NCBI GenBank assembly: GCA_019694595.1
Contig: JAIBBQ010000052.1
Location: 1 to 35,095 of the forward strand
Direction: 5' to 3'
Origin: Myxococcaceae bacterium
GTDB taxonomy: Bacteria; Myxococcota; Myxococcia; Myxococcales; Myxococcaceae
Length of the DNA stretch: 35,095 nt
In this document: positions 1 through 11,317 of the stretch, in pieces
How positions within the stretch are numbered: the first letter of the stretch is position 1
Layout of the letters: each line of letters begins with the position of its first letter
Notes under the pieces: generated by a model
Seen by the model: the letters and a program-made list of their open reading frames with translations, nothing else
Databases searched by the model: none
What the model was told of the DNA's origin: nothing
Translations under genes and position numbers: made by a program

Positions 1-1026
1 GCCTCCGGCAGCGCCACCGCCCGAGCCGCCTCCCGCGCCACCGCCGGCAGAGCCACCGGCCCCGCCACCGGCGCCACCGCCCTCGCCTCCGCCGCCGCCA
101 CCGGCCCCACCGCCGCTCCCGGTGCCGAGCACCAGGTCAGGGAGCGTGACGTCGACCCCGCTGACCAGGAGGTTCACGAAGCGGGCGCTGGCTGCGCCCG
201 TGCGACTGGCGGTGACGGTGTAGAGGCCCGTCTGCACGTCCATGAAGGTGAAGGCGCCGTCGCTCCCGGCGGTGGCGTTGAGCGCAGGGCCGGTGCCCTG
301 CAGCGCGACGGAAGCGCCGGCGGCCGCAGAGCCGTCGGAGACGAGCACCCGGCCCTTCACCGTGGCGGGCGGCGAGGCCATGGTGGCCACCTTGAGGCGC
401 ACCGTGCGCAGCGTCAGCTCCTGGCCGCCGGACAGCGTCAGGTTGTCGAAGCCATCGGGCGCGTGGCCCTGGGCGAAGAACGCGATGCTCACCGAGCCTT
501 CGGGCAAGTCGGTGAGCACGAAGCTCCCGTCGTCGCCGGTGGTCGTCTTGTACGGGCCGACGGGCACGAAGATCAGCGTGCCGGCGTGGCCGCTCGCGGT
601 GGCGACCTCGTCGAGCAGCACCTTGCCTCGAATGGTGGCGTTCTCGGACAGGAGCACGTCGCCCAGGGCCACGTTCTTGTCGGGGCCGGCCTTGAGCGCC
701 TTGAGCGACAGCAGCTTCTGGCGGTCGGGCTTCCCGTCGTGGTCGGAGTCGAAGCGGAAGAGAATCTGCCCGGCATCGGTGGTGACGCCGTCGATGCGGA
801 AGTAGCCGTCGGAGTCGGTCACCGTGGTGAGGCCGAGCCCCAGCACCTCGACCTGCACGCCGGCGAGCGGCTTGGTCCCCGGGCGTCCAGGCTCGGAGCC
901 GACCACCTTGCCTTGAATGGAGCCCGGCTTGGGCGCCCCGGGCTCCGGCGGAATGACGAGATCGCGACACCCTGCCCCTGCGAGCACCCCCACCAGGGTG
1001 AAGGCCACTGCCAGTGAGCGCCGCAT
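1..1026 (-). CDS. Carboxypeptidase-regulatory-like lipoprotein, 3' end outside window
   Basis: An open frame reads from ATG at 1026 through the left edge with no stop (342 codons visible). Residues 1-20 form a short signal peptide (MRRSLAVAF...) ending at Cys20 in the context LAGAGC, a lipobox with an atypical -3 Gly, so a lipoprotein is likely but not certain. The body contains about three repeats of the form GxVxG...G...T.DSDGYFRIDGV and ATIRGKVLLDEVA...DGSFVLTDLPEG, typical of carboxypeptidase-regulatory-like / prealbumin-like beta-sandwich repeats in surface proteins. From about residue 300 the chain becomes almost pure Gly with Ala/Ser/Glu, probably a flexible linker to a further domain. 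A strong SD (AGAAGGGGG) precedes the ATG. The start is only 25 nt downstream of the tRNA-Arg(UCG) 3' end on the same strand. No enzymatic motif is visible; a surface or adhesion role is inference. Confidence 0.85.
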   Translation of the reverse strand, partial: MRRSLAVAFTLVGVLAGAGCRDLVIPPEPGAPKPGSIQGKVVGSEPGRPGTKPLAGVQVEVLGLGLTTVTDSDGYFRIDGVTTDAGQILFRFDSDHDGKPDRQKLLSLKALKAGPDKNVALGDVLLSENATIRGKVLLDEVATASGHAGTLIFVPVGPYKTTTGDDGSFVLTDLPEGSVSIAFFAQGHAPDGFDNLTLSGGQELTLRTVRLKVATMASPPATVKGRVLVSDGSAAAGASVALQGTGPALNATAGSDGAFTFMDVQTGLYTVTASRTGAASARFVNLLVSGVDVTLPDLVLGTGSGGGAGGGGGGEGGGAGGGAGGSAGGGAGGGSGGGAAGG

Positions 1027-1033
1027 GTCGGAC

Positions 1034-1048
1034 CCCCTTCTCGGGTTG
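1034..1048 (-). promoter_or_regulatory. Extended Shine-Dalgarno leader element, copy 1
   Basis: On the minus strand this reads CAACCCGAGAAGGGG, ending 7 nt before the ATG at 1026. The same 15-mer with a single change (GAG-G-AGGGG) occurs at the equivalent place before the next minus-strand protein gene (1971-1985). It includes the ribosome binding site, but identity extends upstream of what an SD requires. Confidence 0.45.
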
Positions 1049-1051
1049 CTG

Positions 1052-1125
1052 CGCGCCCAGAGGGATTCGAACCCCCGACCCTCGGCTTCGAAGGCCGATG
1101 CTCTATCCAGCTGAGCTATGGGCGC
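1052..1125 (-). tRNA. tRNA-Arg(UCG)
   Basis: A complete 74-nt cloverleaf. The acceptor stem GCGCCCA/TGGGCGC is perfect, the D arm is GCTC..GAGC, the anticodon loop is CTTCGAA with anticodon UCG, the T loop is TTCGAAT and the discriminator is G. The 3' CCA is not encoded (the following bases are CAG). It would read CGA and possibly CGG codons. It lies 12 nt downstream of tRNA-His and is 68/74 identical to the tRNA-Arg(UCU) at 2038-2111. Confidence 0.97.
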
Positions 1126-1137
1126 GGGTGAAGCTTG

Positions 1138-1211
1138 GGCGACTGACCGGGTTTGAACCGGCAACCCCTGGAGTCACAGTCCAGTGCTCTGCCAATTGAG
1201 CTACAGTCGCC
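1138..1211 (-). tRNA. tRNA-His(GUG)
   Basis: A complete cloverleaf with the eight-base-pair acceptor stem diagnostic of tRNA-His: encoded G-1 pairs with C73 (GGCGACTG/CAGTCGCC). The anticodon loop is CTGTGAC with anticodon GUG, and the T loop is TTCAAAC. CCA is not encoded. It probably shares a transcript with the tRNA-Arg 12 nt downstream. Confidence 0.97.
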
Positions 1212-1238
1212 GTGCGGCGTTCGTCACGAGTACCTACG

Positions 1239-1272
1239 AAAAGGCCCCGCGTCAACGCTGACGCAGGGCCTT
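1239..1272 (-). terminator. Rho-independent terminator of the secreted-protein gene
   Basis: A 13-bp stem with one mismatch and a 4-nt loop (1255-1258) lies 29 nt past the stop codon at 1302. On the minus strand the 3' arm GGGCCTT runs into TTTT (1242-1239). The hairpin plus T-run sits between this gene and tRNA-His, so the tRNA-His/Arg pair probably has its own promoter or depends on readthrough. Confidence 0.75.
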
Positions 1273-1301
1273 CGGTGAAGCTGAAACGCTCCGGACCTGC
1301 C

Positions 1302-1964
1302 TCAGAGCTTGATGGCGATGCCCATCAGGGTCTTGAAGGCGAAGCCGGCGCCCGCGCCGCCGCCCGCGGCGATGATGCCCGGGCCGAAGCGCATGTTGAA
1401 GGTCAGCTGCAGGTTGGGGGCGATGGCGAACTCGACGCCGGGGCCGAAGCCCATGGGCAGGCCGAACACCACGCCGCCGCCGTTGAACGAGAAGCCGATC
1501 TGGAACGGCAGGTCGGCGCCCAGCACGATGCCCACCTGGGGCGCGGGGTGGATGCCGAAGGACAGGTACGCGGGGAAGAAGATGACCATGCCCGCGCCGC
1601 CGCCCACGAAGATGAAGCCGATGCCGGGCTCGGTGGAGATGGCCATGCTGAACTTGTCGCGGTCCAGCAGCTTGAACTTCAGCAGGCCGGTCATCTTGAT
1701 TTCCGGCGCGATGACGGTGGCCAGCTCGGAGCCGTAGTTGAAGGTGAAGCGACCGCCCACGTCGAAGGCGTCGCCCGCGCCGTAGATGAAGCCGGAGCCG
1801 ATGCCCGGCCAGCCGAACTCGGGGTGAATCACGAAGTTGCTGCGGCCGACGGTACGGCCCGTCACCACGCCCCAGTCGACCGCGGCGCCCGGCGCCTCGT
1901 CGGCCATCGCCTGGCTCGACGCGAGAACTGCCACGGTGGCCAACACTGCAAGACGATTGCTCAT
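1302..1964 (-). CDS. Secreted Gly-rich beta-strand protein of unknown function
   Basis: This 220-aa protein starts at ATG 1964, chosen because it follows an SD (GAGGAGGGG) and begins a clean Sec signal peptide, MSNRLAVLATVAVLASSQAMA, cleaved before DEAP. An in-frame ATG farther upstream would put 23 charged residues ahead of the signal. The mature chain is dominated by alternating hydrophobic/polar stretches and Gly-rich turns (FGWPGIGSGFIYGAGDAFDVGG, then repeated G-F-G-P-G patterns), as in small outer-membrane beta-barrels, but the C-terminus (...IAIKL) lacks the classical terminal Phe. No known family was recognised. It lies between tRNA-Arg(UCU) upstream and tRNA-His downstream, on the same strand as all four tRNAs, and ends at a good terminator (1239-1272). 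An outer-membrane location is inference. Confidence 0.85.
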   Translation of the reverse strand: MSNRLAVLATVAVLASSQAMADEAPGAAVDWGVVTGRTVGRSNFVIHPEFGWPGIGSGFIYGAGDAFDVGGRFTFNYGSELATVIAPEIKMTGLLKFKLLDRDKFSMAISTEPGIGFIFVGGGAGMVIFFPAYLSFGIHPAPQVGIVLGADLPFQIGFSFNGGGVVFGLPMGFGPGVEFAIAPNLQLTFNMRFGPGIIAAGGGAGAGFAFKTLMGIAIKL

Positions 1965-1970
1965 GTGTGT

Positions 1971-1985
1971 CCCCTCCTCGGGTTG
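1971..1985 (-). promoter_or_regulatory. Extended Shine-Dalgarno leader element, copy 2
   Basis: On the minus strand this reads CAACCCGAGGAGGGG, 6 nt before the ATG at 1964. It is 14/15 identical to the element at 1034-1048, which also stands between a tRNA-Arg and a secreted-protein gene. Confidence 0.45.
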
Positions 1986-2037
1986 AACCTGAGCGCGCGC
2001 TAACTCAACGCGCTGGGTCATGTCCAGCCCCAAGCAG

Positions 2038-2111
2038 CGCGCCCGGCGGGACTCGAACCCACGACCCTCGGCTTAGAAGGCCGATGCTCTATCCAGCTGA
2101 GCTACGGGCGC
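2038..2111 (-). tRNA. tRNA-Arg(UCU)
   Basis: A complete 74-nt cloverleaf with acceptor stem GCGCCCG/CGGGCGC, anticodon loop CTTCTAA (anticodon UCU, reading AGA/AGG), T loop TTCGAGT and discriminator G. CCA is not encoded. It lies 20 nt downstream of tRNA-Pro and 73 nt upstream of the secreted-protein start at 1964. Confidence 0.97.
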
Positions 2112-2131
2112 GAACGACCGTTTCCACACTG

Positions 2132-2205
2132 TCGGGGCGAGAGGATTCGAACCTCCGACTTCCTGCGCCCAAGGCAGGCGCGCTACCAGGCTGCGCTACG
2201 CCCCG
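2132..2205 (-). tRNA. tRNA-Pro(UGG)
   Basis: A complete cloverleaf: acceptor stem CGGGGCG/CGCCCCG with the C1-G72 pair usual for bacterial tRNA-Pro, D arm GCGC..GCGC, anticodon loop CTTGGGC (anticodon UGG), T loop TTCGAAT and discriminator A. CCA is not encoded. It is the first tRNA of the minus-strand Pro-Arg pair. Confidence 0.97.
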
Positions 2206-2304
2206 TTTCCAACGCGCGCACCATGAACCAGCGCCACCGGACGCGCAAGCCCGAGCTGCCTGAAAGAGGTCCGAAGTCCGCAGGGTTCTCGGCCCGAGGT
2301 CCCA

Positions 2305-2321
2305 GGGTGCTCCGGGCACCC
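2305..2321. other. Short perfect hairpin ahead of the caleosin gene
   Basis: GGGTGC and GCACCC form a perfect 6-bp stem around the loop TCCGG, 26 nt before the ATG at 2348. There is no T-run on either side. The rest of the 142-nt gap 2206-2347 separates the divergent tRNA-Pro and caleosin genes and must hold both promoters; I could not identify either with confidence. Confidence 0.35.
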
Positions 2322-2347
2322 ACAACTCCATACCCCGAGGACGGATA

Positions 2348-2908
2348 ATGAATTCACCTATGGCCACCCCGACCCTGAGTTCCGCGCTCCAGAAGCACGC
2401 CGCCTTCTTCGACGGCAACCGCAACGGGAAGATCACCGTGCGGGAGACCTACGACGGCCTGCGGAAGCTCGGCATGCAGGCGCCGACGGCGGCGGGCGCG
2501 GCGGTGGCGATCAACGCGGGCCTGGCGCCGCTGACCAGCCGGGGCCTCGACAAGTTCGACTTCACCATCGACATCGCCAACATCAAGGCGGGCAAGCACT
2601 CCGGGGACTCGGGGCTCTTCGACCAGGACGGCCACTTCGACCGCAAGGCCTTCGACGCCAAGTTCGCCAAGGCGAGCGGCGACGGCAAGACGCTCACCGA
2701 GGCGGAGCTGCTGTCGCTGCGCAGCGCGCCCACCGACGTGGCGGGCAAGGTGGCCTCGAACGCGGAGTTCCCCCTGCTCTTCAAGCTCGCCAAGGACGGC
2801 ACCGCCCAGCGCGGCGGCAAGACGGTGCCGGTGATGTCCAAGGCGGCGCTGCTGTCGTTCTACGACGGCACGCTGTTCCCCCGGCTGGCGGCGCAGCGCG
2901 CGAAGTAG
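2348..2908 (+). CDS. Caleosin-family protein (EF-hand, putative haem peroxygenase)
   Basis: This 186-aa protein matches the caleosin family of plants and fungi. Residues 13-33 (start ALQKHAAFF) align with the plant block LQKHVAFFDRNKDG, including a canonical 12-residue EF-hand loop D22-x-N-x-N-G-x-I-x-x-x-E33. GKHSGDSGLFD (82-92) matches the second block GKHGSDSGtyD, and FYDGTLF near the C-terminus matches the terminal yDGSLF block. His17 and His84 correspond to the two invariant histidines that bind haem in plant caleosin peroxygenases. No signal peptide is seen, and the region 50-75 is too polar for the membrane-inserting proline-knot hairpin of lipid-droplet caleosins, so it may be soluble. 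ATG 2348 follows GAGGACGG; ATG 2360 has no SD. It converges with the M23 gene, 7 nt between stops. Peroxygenase activity is family-based inference. Confidence 0.85.
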   Translation: MNSPMATPTLSSALQKHAAFFDGNRNGKITVRETYDGLRKLGMQAPTAAGAAVAINAGLAPLTSRGLDKFDFTIDIANIKAGKHSGDSGLFDQDGHFDRKAFDAKFAKASGDGKTLTEAELLSLRSAPTDVAGKVASNAEFPLLFKLAKDGTAQRGGKTVPVMSKAALLSFYDGTLFPRLAAQRAK

Positions 2909-2915
2909 CCGCCGG

Positions 2916-3890
2916 TCAGCGGCAGGTGGGCAGGTCGTGGCCGGCGTTGTCCTTGGCCACGTCGTTGCCCCACTTCGACAGGGAGTAGGCCGACACCCAG
3001 GCGCGCCGCGACTGGCCGGGGTTCACCTGGTCCAGGTCGGTGAGCATCCACCAGTGGTTGTACGAGTTGCCCACCCGCACCATCGCTCCGGCGCGCTTGC
3101 AGAAGACGTAGTTGGTGCCCCCGTAGAGCGTGCCGCGGCGGGTGCTGGCGAAGCTGGTGCCGCTGAAGCCCCCGGCCGACGCGAAGGTGTTGACGTAGTG
3201 CTTGGTCAGCGTGGGCAGCGGGTGCGCAGTGCCGCCCGACGGGGCGTGGCCGACCGACGGCAACAAGCAGGTGTTGGTCTCCACCGCGTGCAGGTAGCGG
3301 AAGGGGTCGGTGCCGGCGTTGTAGTTGTTGTTCGGGTAGACCGAGAAGTGCAGGTGCACCACGCCGTTGGACGCGGTGCCCGTCTTGCCCACGTAGCCGA
3401 TGACCTGCCCCGCGGTGACGTGCGCCCCGTTGCGGATGCCGGGCGCCAGGTGATCGAGGTGGCAGAAGAAGTGGTACCAGCCGCAGGCGTCGATGATGGT
3501 GACCTTGTTGCCCGAGTAGCTCGAGTACCCGGTCTCCACCAGCCGGCCGGTGGTGGTGGCGACGACCGGGGTGCCGCGCGCCGCCCAGATGTCGTTGCCC
3601 AGGTGGTCGCCGGGCACGAAGTCGCTGTTGCTGTGCGCGTTGCCGCACGTCCACTGGCTCGAGTTGCCGGCGGTGGAGTCGTAGCCGTTGTTGTGGCGGC
3701 CGCGCACCGGGTAGTACTGCACGCGCGGGCCGCACGAGACGTCTTGCTCGGCGCTGTCCACCACGTCGTCGGCGGAGTCGCCGGCCTCCGCGGTGACCGC
3801 CTGCTCGTCGGCGAGCGGGTCGCCGATGGGGCCGCAGGCGGTGAACGCCAGCGGGGCCGCGAACATCCACACCTTCAGGTCGAAGCGCAT
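2916..3890 (-). CDS. M23-family (LytM-like) metallopeptidase lipoprotein
   Basis: This 324-aa protein starts at ATG 3890 after GAGGAG. The N-terminus (MRFDLKVWMFAAPLAFTAC) is a lipoprotein signal with Cys19 as modified residue and a slightly unusual lipobox (F-T-A-C). A low-complexity acidic linker (about 25-52) leads to an M23 domain at about 90-205. Within it, the first zinc ligands are His96/Asp100 (HLGND), followed by the beta-rich core (VVATTTGRLVE...GNKVTIID) and the terminal HxH, His179-L-His181. The set H-x3-D plus HxH matches active M23 endopeptidases, so cleavage of peptidoglycan cross-links or cell-wall peptides is likely. Several Cys residues in the mature part could form disulfides outside the cytoplasm. 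Residues 225-324 form a separate domain resembling an SH3-like wall-binding module (NHWWMLTDLD...), function not established. A 166-nt gap separates it from parE. Confidence 0.85.
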   Translation of the reverse strand: MRFDLKVWMFAAPLAFTACGPIGDPLADEQAVTAEAGDSADDVVDSAEQDVSCGPRVQYYPVRGRHNNGYDSTAGNSSQWTCGNAHSNSDFVPGDHLGNDIWAARGTPVVATTTGRLVETGYSSYSGNKVTIIDACGWYHFFCHLDHLAPGIRNGAHVTAGQVIGYVGKTGTASNGVVHLHFSVYPNNNYNAGTDPFRYLHAVETNTCLLPSVGHAPSGGTAHPLPTLTKHYVNTFASAGGFSGTSFASTRRGTLYGGTNYVFCKRAGAMVRVGNSYNHWWMLTDLDQVNPGQSRRAWVSAYSLSKWGNDVAKDNAGHDLPTCR

Positions 3891-4056
3891 GTCGATCGTC
3901 TCCTCGTCGGGGCGAACAAGACGCCCCCATGACGGGACTGACCGGCACCACGCTGAACCGTCGCGCTGATTCCGCGGGGTTGAAACGTCTCGACTGCTTG
4001 CACCGCGTCGCGCGGGCGCGTCTGGGCCGCGCACCCACACGAGCGGTGACGAGGCC

Positions 4057-5985
<1,929 letters not shown>

Positions 5986-5996
5986 GGCGGTCCCCG

Positions 5997-8426
<2,430 letters not shown>

Positions 8427-8449
8427 TGTCGTTCCCGACGGTTGGACAG

Positions 8450-8469
8450 CCTGTGGCACGTGCTACAGG
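8450..8469. promoter_or_regulatory. 20-bp near-perfect palindrome centred on CACGTG
   Basis: The arms CCTGT-x-GCAC and GTGC-x-ACAGG are symmetric at 9 of 10 paired positions, with centre between 8459 and 8460. The palindrome starts 24 nt upstream of the parC ATG and lies in the 115-bp divergent gap with the propeller gene. The size and symmetry fit a dimeric repressor operator overlapping the parC promoter. No protein partner is identified. Confidence 0.5.
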
Positions 8470-8527
8470 TCTGATGGACCGGCGACTGTAACAGCCGAAG
8501 ATCCGAAGGCAAGAAACGGAACGTTGG

Positions 8528-8533
8528 TAAGGT
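8528..8533 (+). promoter_or_regulatory. Putative -10 box (TAAGGT) for a short or leaderless transcript
   Basis: A TANNNT box lies 8 nt before the ATG at 8542. No recognisable -35 is present. The AAGG inside the same stretch could alternatively act as a weak SD. Confidence 0.3.
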
Positions 8534-8541
8534 TTTCCCCC

Positions 8542-11307
8542 ATGACGTGGACGATGGACCCCGAGGGGAAGCGAATCCTGGAAGCGGCCTTCGCGGCGCT
8601 GCTGGCGGGCGATGGCGAAGGCTTCCGGAAGCGGAACGCCGAGCTCAAGTCGCTGCGGCTGAAGGAAGGCAGCGAGTACCTGCGACGGGTGGCCGCCGCG
8701 GCCTGGGCGCACGAGGTGGTGTTCCACTTCCGGCAGCTCGCCTGGTTCGCGAAGTTCGACGCCTCGGCGGAGCTGCTCGAGACGCGCGACGCCGCCCTCG
8801 ATGCGCTGGAAGCACCGTTCGAATACGAGCGCTGGCCGGCCCTGGTGTTCCCCGTACGCCCGCCCAAAGCGCCGCCGATCGTCTTCGACACCACGCTGAA
8901 GGAAAAGCCGCCCGAGGTGGTGAAGGCCGAGCTCGCGCGACTCTCGCGGCTCGACCAGGTCCACGGGAGCGGGCTGAACGGCTGCTTCCACACCCTCTTT
9001 CCCAAGCAGCCCAGGCCCCCCGGGATCCCGCTGCGGGTCAAGGACCTGACGGCGAACCTGATGAACTTGATGTCGTACCCGCCGACGGCGATCCGCCCCG
9101 TGAGCCCTCGGTACGCCCAGGTGCTCCGGCTCTACCTGAGTCAATACGGCGAGGAATACAGCGCCGAGCGCATCGCGTGGCTCGCGGAGCTCGGGCTCGA
9201 GCGCCCGGCGTACGCACCGCGCTTGGACCCGAGCACGGTGTTCACCATCTCCGCGACCGGCACCATCGAAGGGCCGACCCGCGTGTCGAGCGGCGCCGCC
9301 GAAGGACCAGCGCGGGCCGCGCCGGCCGTGCAGCGGCCGGCCTCGCCCGCGCCGCACGCCCCGCCTCCCAGGGACGTTCCGGCGGCGAAGGCGCCCGCCC
9401 CGCGGCCTGCGAGCGCCGTGGCTTCGCCGGTCGAGCTGCCCCTGACCGGCCGGCTGCTGGTCGACTTCCGCACCAGGGAGGTGCAGTTCGCGGGGGACAC
9501 CGACGATGGCTGGTTCGTCAGTCAGCGCCACGAGCCCGACCTGCTGCTCCTGGACCAGGGAGGCTCGCTGCTGGAGCGGTTCCCCTGCCCGCGCGTCGAC
9601 CGGGTGGCCAAGGTCGGCCTGCAGCTCGTCGGACTGAAGTGGCCGAGCGCCTGGGGCCACTGGTTCGAGGCGGGGAGCGCCCCCGGCGTGGGGTACGACG
9701 CCCGGACCGGGCAGACGCTGTGGACGATGGCCGGGGGCCTCCACGCGCTCGTGGGCGAGCGCCACGCGCTCGGCGCCCCCGAGACCGCCACGCCGACGAC
9801 GGCGGTCCTCTTCGAGCTGACGACCGGCGAGCAGCGCTGGTCGGTGAACGCCAGCAAGCCCACCGTCGCGTCCGACGAGGAACACGTCTTCCTGAGCGAG
9901 CAGGACGGGACCTTCCGGGCGCTCGACCTGCGCACCGGGGCCGAGCGCTGGAAGGTGTCGGCCCGGAGCGATCGCCGGCCAGCGAGCGCGGTCAAGCGCC
10001 CCTTCGTCTCGACCCGCCAGGGCCTCTGGTACCCGGTGCCCGCCGGGCGCGAGCGCTCGCTGCTGGTGTGCCTCTCGCGCGAGACCGGGTCGACCATCGC
10101 CGAGGTCCCCTTCGACGGCGCGATCGTGGACCTGGCGGCCTCCGGAGACCGGCTGCTCATCTTCCACCAGTTCGGGATGGCCACGCTGATCGGAGGAACC
10201 GTCTCGCCTGGGCTGGACGGCGTCTCCACCGGGTGGGCGTCGTTCGATGGGCAGGGGTTCGCGCTCTACGATCTGCAGACCCGCCGGCTCCTGTGGGGCA
10301 CCGACCCCGTGGGGCGAACGTTCGGGGCGACGCTGTCCACCCCCTGGAACGGGCTGCGGACGAGTGGCGGGTTCGCCACGCTCTGGGGACAGAGCGAGTT
10401 CCTGCGGTGGCCGCTCACGGGCCGCGACACCGAAGGCGCCATCGAGGCGCCGCGCGTGCTGCCTCGGCTCGACCGGGGGGGCGCGCTCGAGGACGCCCGG
10501 GTCGTCTTCGGGGGCCCGTCGATGCTCATCGTCGAGCACGCCACCCGCGGGCGCTTCACGCTGACTGTGCCGGACACGGGACTCGCGCCCGGAGCCGCGA
10601 TCCAGCTCGGCGGGTTCATCACGGGGCCTGGCGGGCAGCCGACGCCGTCGGTCGTCGCCTACGTGGCCCCCGACGGCACGCCGATCCGGACCGAGGTGGG
10701 CGCTGCCGGCCGGGGCGCCGCCCGCGAGGAGCGTGGACGCGTCGAGGTCGGGCGCGCGTTGACGAACACCAAGGCCCAGCCGCCCGAGTCGTTCGTGGCG
10801 CTGGTCTCGGCGCTCACCGCCGCGGGGCTGTTGCCACCGCTGCTCGACGCGGAGATCACCCGGTTGCACGCGCTCCTCGCGCCGATCGACGAACTCGGGG
10901 ACTGCCTCACCGCCGAACTGCTGCAGGCCGCCCACGAAGGGCGCACCGGGCTCGAGCACGGGTATCTGTCGCACGACCACCGCTTCGGCAACGAGACCGA
11001 CGACGTGATCGCCGAGTTCGCGCGCTGCCTGCCCGGCGAGCCCATCGCCTTCAAGCAGCTCGAGTTCGCGCGCACGTCGATCCACGTCTCCACGACCATC
11101 GACGGGCAGGAGACGACCGAGTGGGTCGACTTCAAGGAAGAAGGGCTCGACGCGATCGCCCACTTCATCAACCGCAAGCTCGCCGCCGCGGGGGCAGCGC
11201 GGCGGGTCATCCCGCTGCAGACGGGTGGGGACTGGCTCCCCTACATCGTGCGGACGCCGGCCGAGGTCGCGGCGCTGAAGGCGCGCGGCGTGCCCGGGTT
11301 GCTCTAG
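8542..11307 (+). CDS. Large cytoplasmic protein with PQQ-like beta-propeller, unknown function
   Basis: This 921-aa protein has no signal peptide or membrane segment. Four regions can be seen. Residues 1-230 are helical (FAALLAGDGEGFRKRNAELKSL; AWAHEVVFHFRQLAWF). Residues 245-298 are an Ala/Pro linker. Residues about 300-700 contain repeats of the type TGEQRWSVNASKPTVASDEEHVF and DLRTGAERWKVSA, the W/DxxTGxxxW pattern of PQQ-like (quinoprotein/BamB-type) propeller blades. Residues about 745-921 form a separate domain (EFARCLPGEPIAFKQLEF...). The PQQ-like fold does not imply PQQ binding. The 5' part of the gene uses A/T-ending codons slightly more than its neighbours. It is divergent from parC and convergent with the next gene (10 nt between stops). 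The ATG 8542 was chosen because translation farther upstream would run antisense through the parC start; ATG 8554 is possible. Function unknown. Confidence 0.85.
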   Translation: MTWTMDPEGKRILEAAFAALLAGDGEGFRKRNAELKSLRLKEGSEYLRRVAAAAWAHEVVFHFRQLAWFAKFDASAELLETRDAALDALEAPFEYERWPALVFPVRPPKAPPIVFDTTLKEKPPEVVKAELARLSRLDQVHGSGLNGCFHTLFPKQPRPPGIPLRVKDLTANLMNLMSYPPTAIRPVSPRYAQVLRLYLSQYGEEYSAERIAWLAELGLERPAYAPRLDPSTVFTISATGTIEGPTRVSSGAAEGPARAAPAVQRPASPAPHAPPPRDVPAAKAPAPRPASAVASPVELPLTGRLLVDFRTREVQFAGDTDDGWFVSQRHEPDLLLLDQGGSLLERFPCPRVDRVAKVGLQLVGLKWPSAWGHWFEAGSAPGVGYDARTGQTLWTMAGGLHALVGERHALGAPETATPTTAVLFELTTGEQRWSVNASKPTVASDEEHVFLSEQDGTFRALDLRTGAERWKVSARSDRRPASAVKRPFVSTRQGLWYPVPAGRERSLLVCLSRETGSTIAEVPFDGAIVDLAASGDRLLIFHQFGMATLIGGTVSPGLDGVSTGWASFDGQGFALYDLQTRRLLWGTDPVGRTFGATLSTPWNGLRTSGGFATLWGQSEFLRWPLTGRDTEGAIEAPRVLPRLDRGGALEDARVVFGGPSMLIVEHATRGRFTLTVPDTGLAPGAAIQLGGFITGPGGQPTPSVVAYVAPDGTPIRTEVGAAGRGAAREERGRVEVGRALTNTKAQPPESFVALVSALTAAGLLPPLLDAEITRLHALLAPIDELGDCLTAELLQAAHEGRTGLEHGYLSHDHRFGNETDDVIAEFARCLPGEPIAFKQLEFARTSIHVSTTIDGQETTEWVDFKEEGLDAIAHFINRKLAAAGAARRVIPLQTGGDWLPYIVRTPAEVAALKARGVPGLL

Positions 11308-11317
11308 CGCCTCGGGC

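Noticed and set aside
2220-2248. Candidate tRNA-Pro promoter on the minus strand (TTGCGC, 17 nt, CATGGT)
   Set aside because: The spacing is right, but each hexamer matches the consensus at only about half of its positions.
4010-4032. GCGCGG/CCGCGC hairpin downstream of parE as terminator
   Set aside because: The stem is 6 bp with an 11-nt loop and no T-run, in a very GC-rich gap where such pairs arise by chance.
8453-8470. Possible sigma-54 promoter, because TGGCACG occurs inside the palindrome
   Set aside because: The -12 element (TTGCA-type) is missing at the required spacing (the bases there are ACAGG).
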